A stretch of 36,094 bases of DNA from Methanobacteriota archaeon (GCA_002713585.1 PATD01000015.1:8432-44525), one strand, 5' to 3'. Counted from the first letter of the stretch, positions 1 to 9,655 are shown. Numbers and translations are program-made. Notes: generated by a model not told the origin, from the sequence alone.

Positions 1-3000
1 CCAATCGATACATCAGGTTCGATGTATTCAGAATGGGCGGATGTTTGCACAGTGTTTTACGGTGGTAGTTTCAGCAGCGGTGGATACTTCCGTGGCATCA
101 AGCCAATGTTAGAAGATGCAAACATCACTGTATACGAGACGATTTATGCAATCCTTGGATACGGCATCCCATCTGCAGGACAAGGTAACACTTGTTCGAC
201 AGCATACCAGACTGGAGGGAGTGGTTCGCAAGGTCCCCGAGCAACCCACCTTGGCCAGTACCCTGGTGATGATTCAGGCGGTATTCGCAAACTCCAGAAC
301 TTCATCTTCAATGGGGCGTCAGTAACCGGCTCTTCAGGAGAGGACTGGGGACCTTCGTCAACTTGGGCCTGCCTTTCATGGAAGGATGCAGGTGGCAACG
401 TACCTGGAAACCCTCCTACTGCTTCTGATCACAAGTGGAATCCGAATGCGACCAAGATTGTAATTCCAATTTCCGATGAAGGCCCTCGGAACGGCGACCC
501 AGCCCAGCAATCCGATGATACACAAAGTATCAATGAGGCCCACGATGCTTGCGTTCGAGCGGGCGTTGTACCCGTTCCCATGGCAGGCAGCACTTGGGGC
601 GGCGGAACACAGATTCAATCTCACATGTCAGATCTTGCTAATTGCCCGAATGGTGTTGTGAACACCAACCAACGAATTTGTCCTGGCTCGACTGTTCGAA
701 ATACAGATGCAGGTGGAGAAGTGTACAATTTCCCTGCATCTGGAGGGGGCGGTCAACAGATGCAACTTCTAGTGGAAGCGATGGTATATCTTGCAACCAA
801 CAATTCTCGTGAAGTTTTCCTGACAGTACTTGCCCCTCATGCACTCCTAGACAACCCCTCTCCAGGGTGGCAGAAAGGAGATCCAGCAACTACCACTACA
901 AGCAGTGCATACACTGAGGACGTAGGTCCAGCGATGGATTCTCAAGGATACGGACATTTCGTCGTTGTGAACGATACCCGTGTAACTCTTGATGACGCTT
1001 TCAGCTTCCATCCAGCCATCGCTATCGATAGCCAAGGCAACAGCCACATTACATGGATGGACGGTCGTGGTTATGGATTTGAGAAGAATGTGAATTATGA
1101 GGTCCTCTACACACGCCTCCGCCTTCGTGGTGCGGCAGAATGGAACGGTGTTGAAGGAGGACTCCCCTCCTATGGTATCAAGCAGATTGTCGATACAAGG
1201 ATTTCAGATTTCGAAGGCCCTGCTGGCATCCAGCAAGGGAACCCATTCGCACCTTCATCCTACATGCCAGCAATTTTGACTGATGCTCGTGATAATATCC
1301 ACATCACGTGGTTGGAAAACAGCAATTCATCACAGGGCGAGGCAATCATGTATGCTCGCCTTAATCATACAAATGATCAGCCATCATGGCCATTGAATTC
1401 AATTGCAGCATCAGTTCTTGATCCATGGGAGCCGACAGAAGTCACAACATGGAATTCTGATAAGTTGGGTCCAAACTCAGGTAACGCTCCTGAGTTGAGT
1501 CAACCACCAGCGTTTGCAAATGATTTGGGAAGTGGAGCTCACATTGCTTGGTCCGATACGAACAAGTGCAATGATGAAACGAATTCTAACACATACACAC
1601 TTTGTTATGTCCACGTTCTCACAGGGCAAGTCGAAGTTGGATTGCAAGAGGGAGAGACATTCTACCATGTTATCGAGCCCGGTGAGGATACAATGTACAA
1701 CCTCAGTGTCAATAATACAACACCAGGGCCACCCGAACTTGTCGCTGATACGTTCTCTCTGAACCTTACAGGCGTACCATTGAACTGGTCTGCAACAGTT
1801 TACTTCTCTAGTAACCACACCACAATTTTCCCTGATACGCCCATCCATCTTCTTGGCGGTGAGCGTGTTGAGGTCTACATGCGTGTTATCGCGCCATCTA
1901 TCTATCAAGCCGATGGGGATGAGGTTGCAAACATCATTGTCTCTGCAGTGTCGTACAAGGATCCAGCAATTCGAAGCGATCGGTTGACAAGTACACTGAT
2001 GGACGTAGTCCACGGCATCCAGCTAGATACAAGCCATACGCAGAGTGATGTGGAACAAGGTGGAACTGCAATTTTCTCAATAACAATCACGAATACAGGA
2101 AACGTCTACGATACTTTCCAATTCTATGATCCGAACAGCCTCGAAGGTCAGCAAGAATGGCTCTTACCTTACGGTTGGGGTGTTAAGTTCCCATTGAGTA
2201 TTTCACTTGAGCCGGGGGCATCTGTCACAAAGAATCTCGAAGTGAATATCCCTACGACACAGGAGCCTGGAACATGGGTAATTTTTGTCAAGGGATGGTC
2301 TATGGGTGAACCAGTCAAATCTGTAGAAAAGGGCACATACGACATCCTTGAACTTTGGATTAACGTATCAATTCGTTCAACAGGAAACATCGTCTTCGAA
2401 ATCTTCGATACTTCTGAGGAAGTTCTTCCAGGCGAGTGCGCTGAATACGTAATCAAGGTCACGAAATACTTCGCACCAGGATATCTAATATTCACTACTC
2501 CTGGCGGCCCCGATGAACGCAACACATCGATTCCTCCCGAGATTTGGCGCCAGGATCACTGGACAGTCACCCTTGATTTCCTCAATGCCCCAGATTATGA
2601 TGAAAACACAAGGTATGAACCAGGTATTGCAAGGTATTGGGATCAGACAGAACGGCCCTATGAGGTGACTGCAGAGGTCTGTGCACCATATTTAGCAGAC
2701 GCAGGACTGGGTCCTGCAGTCAAGGTCAAGGCGTATTTACAGGGTTCACCAAAGGTTTCCGATGAGGTAATTCTCTCGACTATGGTGAAGCACGTGTATG
2801 ACCTTGATGCGAATACGGAATCTCTAGAGAATGACATGAATCCTGGTGAGACATGGGCAGTACCAATCAATATCAGAAACGATGGCAATGGACCTGATCG
2901 ATATGATATGCGCGTGACTGAGATTGCAGATTCACAAGGCCTAGCTCAGCCGTGGGATGTCGAAATCTTCCGGTCCGATATGAGTGAATTAGTGCGTGAT

Positions 3001-4323
3001 ACCAATCAGACAGTCATGGTTCATGTGAATGCCCCTGCAGAAGTGGGAGCAGGTGATTACCAAATCACACTCTCAATTTTCTCTGAAGAGGCATTTGATG
3101 GAACTCGCCTTCGAGATATCATTCCACTGACTGTGACAATCAATGAGTTCCATGATATACAACTCTCACTCGATCCATTCGTTGAGAGTGCAGTCAAGAC
3201 TACGGCACCAGGCCGAACAGTCCGGTTTATCCTTAATCTGACGAATAATGGAAACGTTCCCGATATCCCAACCCTCCATAACCATACAAAGAAGGGTGAC
3301 GGGGTCTGGGATCCTACGCCTGGATTGAATGCTCTAGCTGGTTGGGCATCAAGCGACGGAACATCCCCTGCGGTGGAATTCGCTATTCTGGATGGTTTCG
3401 AGACAGAGTATCCAATCGAACTGGCTTGTCTTGTAGTTGCAAGTGGAGAAACTCCACCTGTGTACGAGTGTTACTATGATGAGTTCACAGGAACTTGGTA
3501 CTTCCCGCCGATGCCAGCTTACACCACAATCCAGATTGTAGCAATCATCAATGTGGGTAGTGACGCAGCTCTTGGTGACCAGTCAATGGGAATCAAGGCA
3601 CTTTCTGAATTCGGCGACTCCTTTGATGGCGGCGACCATGATGAAACACCTGAATGGGCGGACTCTTGCTCTATTGATTCAGATGATGACGGCCTACCGG
3701 ACAACGACATTGGTTGTGACACCAACGAACAGATTCTCCACCTTCGTCTACGAGCACCAGACCTGATATTTGTCGGTGAACCATCGATTGGAGACACGAG
3801 TAGGGAGGTTGGTGAAATGATTCCAGTAACCGTCCAGATTCAGAATATTGGTAACGTCCACGCTACCGATGTCAACATCATTCTGTGTGTAGGTGAAGTT
3901 GATGATATCAAGGCCGATGGATGCAGCGAGGAGAATATCGTCTATCGACGAGTTATCGGCGCTCTAATGCCGACCAGTCCCGATGCAAGTAGCGAGGCTC
4001 CAGCGATTACACTACTTTACCCCGTAACTGCTGGCAGCGACCATGTGGTTGTTGTTATTGACCCTGAGCAGACAATCGTTGAGAGCAGTGACGACAACAA
4101 TTACCTCGACATCCAAGACGATCTTCAATCCGAGAATCCAATTATGGATGTGGCACTTGTTGTCGTTAGCAAATGGTCCGTTCCGACCATCATTATGGGT
4201 GCGACAGTCGCTTTGATTGGTGTTGCAGGTCTGATGATGCTATCACGTCGTAAGGAAGCCCTAGATCGAGTTGCAGAGCAGAGTAGTATTCTCCAAAGTG
4301 CAGATGAAGACGCACGCTTTTGA
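1..4323 (+). CDS. Giant cell-surface protein with vWA-like, sialidase-like and CARDB/NEW3-type domains (5' partial)
   Basis: The reading frame is open from base 1, so the true start lies upstream; the first ATG inside is at 22 (numbering below counts from it, 1433 residues). The first ~260 residues look like a divergent von Willebrand A-type fold: KIVIPISDEGP resembles a beta strand plus acidic loop. Around 330-350 and 415-430 two similar strands, IDSQGNSHITWMDGR and TDARDNIHITWLEN, resemble sialidase/BNR-type repeats. From ~560 to ~1200 follow NEW3/Ig-like beta domains with phrases such as NTGNVYDTF and NNGNVPD. Near 1220 an Asp-rich DSDDDGLPD looks like a thrombospondin type 3 calcium loop. 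A CARDB domain (QNIGNVHATDVNI ... ESSDDNNYLDI) comes next. A membrane helix at ~1386-1408 and an RRK stop-transfer tail anchor it with the bulk outside the cell. Many N-x-S/T sites fit a glycosylated surface protein. Role in adhesion or particle attachment is inference. Confidence 0.85.
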   Translation, partial: PIDTSGSMYSEWADVCTVFYGGSFSSGGYFRGIKPMLEDANITVYETIYAILGYGIPSAGQGNTCSTAYQTGGSGSQGPRATHLGQYPGDDSGGIRKLQNFIFNGASVTGSSGEDWGPSSTWACLSWKDAGGNVPGNPPTASDHKWNPNATKIVIPISDEGPRNGDPAQQSDDTQSINEAHDACVRAGVVPVPMAGSTWGGGTQIQSHMSDLANCPNGVVNTNQRICPGSTVRNTDAGGEVYNFPASGGGGQQMQLLVEAMVYLATNNSREVFLTVLAPHALLDNPSPGWQKGDPATTTTSSAYTEDVGPAMDSQGYGHFVVVNDTRVTLDDAFSFHPAIAIDSQGNSHITWMDGRGYGFEKNVNYEVLYTRLRLRGAAEWNGVEGGLPSYGIKQIVDTRISDFEGPAGIQQGNPFAPSSYMPAILTDARDNIHITWLENSNSSQGEAIMYARLNHTNDQPSWPLNSIAASVLDPWEPTEVTTWNSDKLGPNSGNAPELSQPPAFANDLGSGAHIAWSDTNKCNDETNSNTYTLCYVHVLTGQVEVGLQEGETFYHVIEPGEDTMYNLSVNNTTPGPPELVADTFSLNLTGVPLNWSATVYFSSNHTTIFPDTPIHLLGGERVEVYMRVIAPSIYQADGDEVANIIVSAVSYKDPAIRSDRLTSTLMDVVHGIQLDTSHTQSDVEQGGTAIFSITITNTGNVYDTFQFYDPNSLEGQQEWLLPYGWGVKFPLSISLEPGASVTKNLEVNIPTTQEPGTWVIFVKGWSMGEPVKSVEKGTYDILELWINVSIRSTGNIVFEIFDTSEEVLPGECAEYVIKVTKYFAPGYLIFTTPGGPDERNTSIPPEIWRQDHWTVTLDFLNAPDYDENTRYEPGIARYWDQTERPYEVTAEVCAPYLADAGLGPAVKVKAYLQGSPKVSDEVILSTMVKHVYDLDANTESLENDMNPGETWAVPINIRNDGNGPDRYDMRVTEIADSQGLAQPWDVEIFRSDMSELVRDTNQTVMVHVNAPAEVGAGDYQITLSIFSEEAFDGTRLRDIIPLTVTINEFHDIQLSLDPFVESAVKTTAPGRTVRFILNLTNNGNVPDIPTLHNHTKKGDGVWDPTPGLNALAGWASSDGTSPAVEFAILDGFETEYPIELACLVVASGETPPVYECYYDEFTGTWYFPPMPAYTTIQIVAIINVGSDAALGDQSMGIKALSEFGDSFDGGDHDETPEWADSCSIDSDDDGLPDNDIGCDTNEQILHLRLRAPDLIFVGEPSIGDTSREVGEMIPVTVQIQNIGNVHATDVNIILCVGEVDDIKADGCSEENIVYRRVIGALMPTSPDASSEAPAITLLYPVTAGSDHVVVVIDPEQTIVESSDDNNYLDIQDDLQSENPIMDVALVVVSKWSVPTIIMGATVALIGVAGLMMLSRRKEALDRVAEQSSILQSADEDARF

Positions 4324-4329
4324 TGACAA

Positions 4330-4351
4330 AGTATCCAGTTTTAGGGGTACT
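4330..4351. terminator. Weak hairpin after the surface-protein gene
   Basis: AGTATCC and GGGTACT can pair as a 7-bp stem (one G-U pair) with an 8-nt loop, seven bases after the surface-protein stop codon and before the convergent ArsR-type gene end. No T-rich tract follows, so it may be only an RNA-end stabiliser or chance. Confidence 0.25.
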
Positions 4352-4365
4352 AAGTTGGAAGAGCG

Positions 4366-5103
4366 TTAGCCTTGTACAAGCCACCAAGGTAGAGGTGTGT
4401 TGTTAGTTACTGGAAGAAATGTCTCACTGTCCATCATCCCAATTCTTGGGATGATACCACTCATCACAGTCTCCATGTTGAGTCCCATTGGAGCCATGGC
4501 TACAGCCATTGCATCTAGATCAAAGGGGCGCCGAGGATCTTCGAGCATTGTGTGAACGATAGAACGTTCCTGGTAGTCTTCGAATTCACCTTCGACAGAT
4601 CTTGAGACACGTCTCATCACATGTTGGTGGAGGGCAACAAGCGCATTCCTCTGATCATCCAAACGATCCAACATTTCTTGGATATGAGTAATACATTCTG
4701 CAGCTTCCGAGATGGCAAGCCTTCGCCGACCACCAATATGTGTTGCAATTTGAATTGCAGTATCTGGAAGTCCGTGGACATTGGAGATATTCAATGGGCC
4801 ACCACGTGGTAACTGTGAATGCTTTGTTCTGAACAAATCTGGTCCAAGATCCATTCTTAGGCTGAAGGACTGTTTTACGCTGTAAATTCGCTTAGGGGGG
4901 CCACCCTTCTCAGAGGCTACCTTTTCAGAATTAACGAACCCAGCCTCCTCGAGTACATTGAGATGTTTGACTACAGCCTGTTGACTTACATCAAGCTGTG
5001 ATGCAAGTTGTAGGGGATAGTGGGGCTCACGAACGAGCCGTTTGAGAATATCTCTTCGCGTATCATTGCTAAGGATGTCGAGCGCGGCCTCGAATCCGAT
5101 CAT
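4366..5103 (-). CDS. ArsR-family winged-helix transcriptional regulator
   Basis: 245 residues, ATG start. Residues ~5-80 form an ArsR-type winged helix-turn-helix: AALDILSNDTRRDILKRL, then PLQLASQLDVSQQAVVKHL as the recognition-helix segment, then LEEAGFVNSEK and a KRIYSV wing. The remaining ~165 residues contain a helical stretch (HIQEMLDRLDDQRNALVALHQ) that may dimerise, and no Cys-rich metal site like that of classical ArsR/SmtB, so the signal sensed is unknown. This size and architecture are common for archaeal ArsR-like regulators. It is the last gene of the minus-strand run that begins with Topo VI-B, and ends convergently 42 bp from the surface-protein gene. A palindrome lies 8 bp upstream of its start codon, which suggests autoregulation. 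Confidence 0.85.
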   Translation of the reverse strand: MIGFEAALDILSNDTRRDILKRLVREPHYPLQLASQLDVSQQAVVKHLNVLEEAGFVNSEKVASEKGGPPKRIYSVKQSFSLRMDLGPDLFRTKHSQLPRGGPLNISNVHGLPDTAIQIATHIGGRRRLAISEAAECITHIQEMLDRLDDQRNALVALHQHVMRRVSRSVEGEFEDYQERSIVHTMLEDPRRPFDLDAMAVAMAPMGLNMETVMSGIIPRIGMMDSETFLPVTNNTPLPWWLVQG

Positions 5104-5110
5104 CTCTTCC

Positions 5111-5123
5111 CAACCTAAGGTTG
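5111..5123. promoter_or_regulatory. Palindrome at the ArsR-type gene start (candidate autoregulatory operator)
   Basis: CAACCTAAGGTTG has perfect 6-bp arms (CAACCT / AGGTTG) around one central base. It sits 8 bp upstream of the regulator's ATG. A repressor bound here would block initiation or elongation, as is usual for self-regulated HTH genes. That the adjacent regulator binds it is inference. Confidence 0.45.
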
Positions 5124-5169
5124 TGTAGTGGAAGGACCGGTAAAAACTCGATGCTATGTTGTAGATGGC

Positions 5170-5994
5170 TTAACCAGTATCCCAGGCCTTCCAGTCTTCT
5201 TCATCCGAATCGGCGACCTGCACCTCTCTGGGATTTTTACGTTCAAGGGGCTGCTCTACTTTGTTTTCAATGGGAGTTGCCTGATGGGTATTTGTGAAAG
5301 GTGGCGGTACTTCTTTCACCGGCTTCACACCCTTTGCATCTTCAGGTTTCATCACCCCTTGTCGTATCAAGAAGAGCTCATCCGTGGTTGGGATGGTGTT
5401 TTGAGGCATCGTTATGATTGGATTACCAAGAGCCCTATCTTGCTTTTTCCGAGTTAGAAGTTGCACGACCCCTGCGATTGGAAGTAGCAACATTCCGAAG
5501 CAACAAGAGAAGGAAGCCATCAAGAGAACAGGCTCTCGAGTTGCAGCAAGATCACCTTCGTGATCATCAACGACATACAAATTGGATGTGCTATTGAGAT
5601 TTTCAAAAGTAAACGTCCCTGTTTTTTCATTCGAGTATGTGGCAATTGTATCATAGATGACAGTACCACTTTCCCCAGTCCTTGGTGGATGCATCCACGT
5701 AGGCGCATCAAGAATCATCTCATTACCTTCTGAATTTACGATTTTCAAATCATTTCCTAATGCGTCTTCTCCTACATTATCGACAATCCGTAAGAGTGTA
5801 TACGTTCTTCCAGACTGTAACTTTAGGTCTAGAGAATCTCCTGCATCAACGACCCCGATGTTCAGTTTTTCTGGATCAAGGATGTCCTCTACAGCATCCA
5901 TAGAGGTTACAAATGAGATTAAGGAAATTGTGAGGAGACCTGCTGCTACGATTGTGATCAAGCGGGCCCAAGATCGTCCGCTCTTCTCCGCCAT
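5170..5994 (-). CDS. Two-TM membrane protein with extracytoplasmic beta domain, unknown function
   Basis: 274 residues from the ATG at 5994; an in-frame TTG three codons upstream is a less likely start. A first hydrophobic helix (ARLITIVAAGLLTISLISFV) is followed by ~120 residues of beta-rich, acidic sequence that should lie outside the membrane. A second helix with a CC pair (SFSCCFGMLLLPIAGVVQLL) leads into an RKK stop-transfer motif and a ~90-residue Pro/Glu-rich cytoplasmic tail that ends acidic (DSDEEDWKAWD). I recognise no family. It lies between topoisomerase VI-A (53 bp to the chosen start) and the ArsR-type regulator, in the same direction, so it may share their transcript. Confidence 0.75.
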   Translation of the reverse strand: MAEKSGRSWARLITIVAAGLLTISLISFVTSMDAVEDILDPEKLNIGVVDAGDSLDLKLQSGRTYTLLRIVDNVGEDALGNDLKIVNSEGNEMILDAPTWMHPPRTGESGTVIYDTIATYSNEKTGTFTFENLNSTSNLYVVDDHEGDLAATREPVLLMASFSCCFGMLLLPIAGVVQLLTRKKQDRALGNPIITMPQNTIPTTDELFLIRQGVMKPEDAKGVKPVKEVPPPFTNTHQATPIENKVEQPLERKNPREVQVADSDEEDWKAWDTG

Positions 5995-6046
5995 GTTATC
6001 CAACTGTAGGGGTATCTCTTGAGTTCTCGTCTTGATTAGGCCTACT

Positions 6047-7150
6047 TCAGATACTCAAACCATATTCTGCTAGTTTTTCAGGTAGGTAGGTATCAGTGAC
6101 GAAATCAAGCCCATATTTTGCAAGTGCCTGCTGTTCAGCCTTCTGACCTTCATTGAGCATCATATTGATTTGATCCTGCCATTCAGAAGTTGCAAATCGT
6201 GGGTCAGTTAATTCAGCCTTCAATGCTTCAATGTCTTTCGGTGTGAGTTTGTCTGAAGGAAGGTCATATGCTAGGATATCGTCGGCAGTGATTCCAAGAT
6301 AAGTGGAACTAGGAGTTGCAAGATATTCTGAGATGTGCGCGGTTTTAATTGCACCATAAGCAATACTAGCAAAAATTCTGAATGACCAAGGATCACAGTC
6401 AGCAAAGACCATCACAGGTTTACCCCATGTTTCAGACATACGTTTGATCATTCTACGAGTTGATCTAGCAGGCTGCCCCTTTAGGTGGATTAATGCACAA
6501 CGAGCGGACTCATCGAACCCATTCTCAACTAGTCGATCGAACATACCACCGGTTTCGATAGCCATGATGAAATCGATGTCTTGATCAATGAGCCGAATTT
6601 TCTCAGGCTCGACATTGTAAGGCAGCCCATATCCGGAATCGCCAACATCATCCCTGCAATTGATACGCATCCAATCTCCACGACGATTACGTTCTTCGAT
6701 AGTTACGTTACCAATCATCCTAGCTCCATCTTCTTCTGGTCTGAGCTTGAAATCTTCTCGCATACAACGTGTGACAATTTCGAGGTCTTCGGCGATATTG
6801 TTACTTTCATTTTGAGTTCCAAATTTACCCAAACCCCATCCTTCTGAGATGTAGTACATCTCCCTTAGTGTCGATGATTTTGCAGTGTCAATCATTTCCT
6901 CTATGAAATCGATTACGTGTAGTGCACGTAGTAGTTGCCGGGCGGAACCAAGACTCGTCGCATCACGAATAGTCTGTTTTTTTCCGTATTTGTAAACACC
7001 CAATTTTTTGTTAAATTCTATATTCGTCTTTGAACGAACTGGCAAGGTCATGGTGGGAGGTTGCCCTTTCAGCATTTTGTCATGCATTTCAGCAGCAACT
7101 TGATTCAGACTCTCAATAACTTCCTCTCTGGACTTTGCTTCAGACATCAT
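6047..7150 (-). CDS. top6A: DNA topoisomerase VI subunit A
   Basis: 367 residues, the usual length for Topo VI-A/Spo11-family proteins. This subunit cuts both DNA strands through a tyrosine and, with subunit B, relaxes or decatenates DNA using ATP. The catalytic motif REMYYIS lies at ~97-102, with Tyr100 the likely nucleophile. The Toprim metal-binding residues are Glu199 (AIETGG) and Asp251/Asp253 (FADCDPW). The usual DxDPYG is DCDPWS here, a mild deviation next to the metal site. The start ATG overlaps the stop of subunit B in an ATGA arrangement, so the two are translationally coupled. An ATG at codon 2 gives an almost identical protein. Confidence 0.97.
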   Translation of the reverse strand: MMSEAKSREEVIESLNQVAAEMHDKMLKGQPPTMTLPVRSKTNIEFNKKLGVYKYGKKQTIRDATSLGSARQLLRALHVIDFIEEMIDTAKSSTLREMYYISEGWGLGKFGTQNESNNIAEDLEIVTRCMREDFKLRPEEDGARMIGNVTIEERNRRGDWMRINCRDDVGDSGYGLPYNVEPEKIRLIDQDIDFIMAIETGGMFDRLVENGFDESARCALIHLKGQPARSTRRMIKRMSETWGKPVMVFADCDPWSFRIFASIAYGAIKTAHISEYLATPSSTYLGITADDILAYDLPSDKLTPKDIEALKAELTDPRFATSEWQDQINMMLNEGQKAEQQALAKYGLDFVTDTYLPEKLAEYGLSI

Positions 7151-9399
7151 TCATCCCCCCATTCTCCAAGCCCACTCTGTCTCAGAGCATCAGATTGGGT
7201 TGCATCTAACAATTCCTTGCGATCTAGTGTTCCACTGTCATCAACATCATGTTGTGCAATCGCCTCTTCAGCATCTGAATGCTCTAAGCGTTCACCTATT
7301 GGCCCCATCATTGCTTTCTGAAGCTCATCAGCATCGAGATCACCCGAATTATCTACATCATGACCCATTGCATCGTCGAGGGCCATATTGCTCTCTTCAA
7401 GCGCTTTCTTTGTAGCTATCTCTTCTTCAGTACGTATTTGTTCAAGAATCCCCTCATCAATTTTTGATGCTCCGATGATATCTCCAGAACCTCGGAAGAA
7501 CACTTCAGTTGCATTCCAATCATTATGTTCTAAACCTTGAATTGAAAATTCAATATTTCCTGCTTCTCCTGGAGGGATCGTATCTAATTTCCAGCACCAA
7601 ATTCCCTTTACTTCACGTCGACCACCAAGTTCGTTCTCTACGAAAGTTGCAGTATCCGTTTCAGGATATTGGGCCAGGATCGAATAAGCACGGGGCCGAG
7701 CAGTATAGTTGTGAATTTTGATTCTACATCGGTGCACTTTGGCTTCTTTGTCCCATGTGACTTCATCTTCGCAAAATACAGCATTCATGATTCGAGTGAT
7801 GACTGGTGCAAGGTCAGGTTCATCTCGACCAAGTAGGCTTGACGCCTTCGTTGAAATTGCAGGCAATATTTCATTCACAAGCTCAAATTTCTCCTGAGCT
7901 TTTGCCTTTTGAGCACTCTTTTTCCGATGATTCTTCAGGTGCCGCCCCACTTCTTGGAGAGCGAGCCGAATCTCATTGTGCACCTCTTCATTGTCTGCAA
8001 CGGCTTCCTTAGCCTCTGAAGTGAATTGGACATTTGTACTTGCGAGATGGACGAGTATTGTTGCTGCACCTTTAGGCACACCCTTTCCTCCAGGTTGTTC
8101 TAATCCGTAGCCCTTCCAAGATACAGATTCAATCGCCTTTGTGAGCAAACATCCTCCTTGTTGATACATCAATGGAACACGATTTGCGAACCGCAATACA
8201 TCGACTGCACCATCAGCAGGAACGTCCTCTCGCCCAAAAATTAGGCCGACTTCGACTTGGAATGGATTCCCAAGAGATACATTTGGGGGGCGAGTTACAG
8301 TTGCTACAAAAGCGGAATCAACAGATTTTGACAATCCTTTCTTGATTAGAAGATCCTCTATCGGGGAGAGACAATCGGTTGGTGGAGCCATGAGTCGAAC
8401 TGTGTTGAATGCATTCAGAATCCTTTGAGCCTCTTCTGGTGATACCTCGTTTGGAGTGGTTGCAGGATCAACTTCTGCATGCGCCAAAGTCTCCTTCATT
8501 GCCCGCATCGGTACTCCTGAGAAGGTATGTCTTAGGAAGAGGCTCATGCGTCGTTCAGTTGAATCGCGCAGAAGCCGATTCAACGCACCGATTTCGAGAC
8601 CATGAGGGTGGGGTTTGATACTTCGAACTGGGCGAGGAAGACGATCAGTAACGCGTTCAGCAACAAATTCTTCGATGATTTCTCCATTATCATCAATTGC
8701 CCGATATCGAATTGTTGCATGTGGGTTAACAATCGATGTCATACGCAAATATTGTCCAACACTCTTGCGCCCCCGCTGAAATTTTGCTTTCATCGGGGCT
8801 TCCACTTTCAGTCCATGTTCAACAGGTATGCCATTGTAATCTAGGAAGTCATGAGTTCTCTCCCTATTCGAGACAAGTGCAGCGTTCTTCTTTGTGTCCA
8901 GCCCGATATCCATTTGCAGTGCAGTGGCTTCTTTGGTAATTTTCGATGTGACTCGTGTTGTCTTGCCTGTAGTTAACTGACTATACATCACTACACCAGT
9001 TATACCGATTCCTTGCTGACCCCTAGTCTGTCGAATAGTGTGAAACCTCGAACCAAAGAGGAGACTTCCGAATACTTTCTCGATGGATTTTGACGGTATC
9101 CCTGGTCCATTGTCTTGCGAGACCATGATGATTCGATCATTTTTCTTTGGAACCTTTCGTAGCTCGATTGCAATGTCTGGAAGGATTCGATGTTCTTCAC
9201 ATGCATCAAGCGAGTTGTCTACCGCTTCCTTGACTGCCGTAATGATGGATCGTTGTAGAGTATCATAACCTAGGAAATGCTTGTTCTTCTCAAAGAACTC
9301 ACTAATACTCGCTTGCTTCATTGTGCTAGTGGTGCGCTTTGCCAATGAGATACCCCCTGCTGCGGTCCTCCCACGGCCGAATGCCGTAGGGCCACTCAC
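7147..9399 (-). CDS. top6B: DNA topoisomerase VI subunit B with C-terminal EF-hand pair
   Basis: 750 residues from a GTG at 9399; ATG at 9321 (codon 27) is an alternative start just before the conserved core, and the extra N-terminus is Gly/Arg-rich. The GHKL ATPase is clear: catalytic Glu58 in KEAVDNSLDACEE, DNGPG at 96-100 and the GQQGIG lid motif at 128-133. An H2TH/transducer region follows, then an Ig-like C-terminal domain (HNYTARPRAYSI ... GNIEFSIQGLE). The last ~85 residues are not part of a standard subunit B: two canonical 12-residue EF-hand loops, DVDNSGDLDADE (681-692) and DVDDSGTLDRKE (718-729), joined by helices. It heads a minus-strand cluster and overlaps top6A by 4 bp. Calcium or magnesium control of the enzyme is inference. 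Confidence 0.97.
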   Translation of the reverse strand: MSGPTAFGRGRTAAGGISLAKRTTSTMKQASISEFFEKNKHFLGYDTLQRSIITAVKEAVDNSLDACEEHRILPDIAIELRKVPKKNDRIIMVSQDNGPGIPSKSIEKVFGSLLFGSRFHTIRQTRGQQGIGITGVVMYSQLTTGKTTRVTSKITKEATALQMDIGLDTKKNAALVSNRERTHDFLDYNGIPVEHGLKVEAPMKAKFQRGRKSVGQYLRMTSIVNPHATIRYRAIDDNGEIIEEFVAERVTDRLPRPVRSIKPHPHGLEIGALNRLLRDSTERRMSLFLRHTFSGVPMRAMKETLAHAEVDPATTPNEVSPEEAQRILNAFNTVRLMAPPTDCLSPIEDLLIKKGLSKSVDSAFVATVTRPPNVSLGNPFQVEVGLIFGREDVPADGAVDVLRFANRVPLMYQQGGCLLTKAIESVSWKGYGLEQPGGKGVPKGAATILVHLASTNVQFTSEAKEAVADNEEVHNEIRLALQEVGRHLKNHRKKSAQKAKAQEKFELVNEILPAISTKASSLLGRDEPDLAPVITRIMNAVFCEDEVTWDKEAKVHRCRIKIHNYTARPRAYSILAQYPETDTATFVENELGGRREVKGIWCWKLDTIPPGEAGNIEFSIQGLEHNDWNATEVFFRGSGDIIGASKIDEGILEQIRTEEEIATKKALEESNMALDDAMGHDVDNSGDLDADELQKAMMGPIGERLEHSDAEEAIAQHDVDDSGTLDRKELLDATQSDALRQSGLGEWGDE

Positions 9400-9477
9400 A
9401 GAACGAAGAGTCTCGTTTGTTGAGGGTTATTGAAGTCTCATCATTGAAGCATTCACTAATCAAAGAATATCACAGTC

Positions 9478-9503
9478 ATCATTGATATTGACCCAGCAAT
9501 CGC
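9478..9503 (+). repeat. 26-bp direct repeat, copy 1
   Basis: Matches 9854-9879 at 23 of 26 bases (differences at repeat positions 11, 16 and 19). It starts with ATCATTGATA and ends with CAATCGC. The inverted half-sites ATTGAT and AGCAAT inside it are imperfect. It lies upstream of the Cys-rich microprotein gene. Confidence 0.7.
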
Positions 9504-9655
9504 TAACTCAGCCAATAACCAAGAGACAGAGACAACTGATAGAGACCCTAGATTAACTTGTATGGATACTGAAACATGTCAATAATAGACACAACAGGGT
9601 CACAGTCACGAACAGATTGTTGATTGGTGGAAGATGTAAATTCTTCAAATTAGTT

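Noticed and set aside
1477-2013. 178-residue minus-strand open frame inside the surface-protein gene
   Set aside because: Cys/Val-rich composition with no domain, fully antisense to a well-supported coding frame with clear beta-domain sequence.
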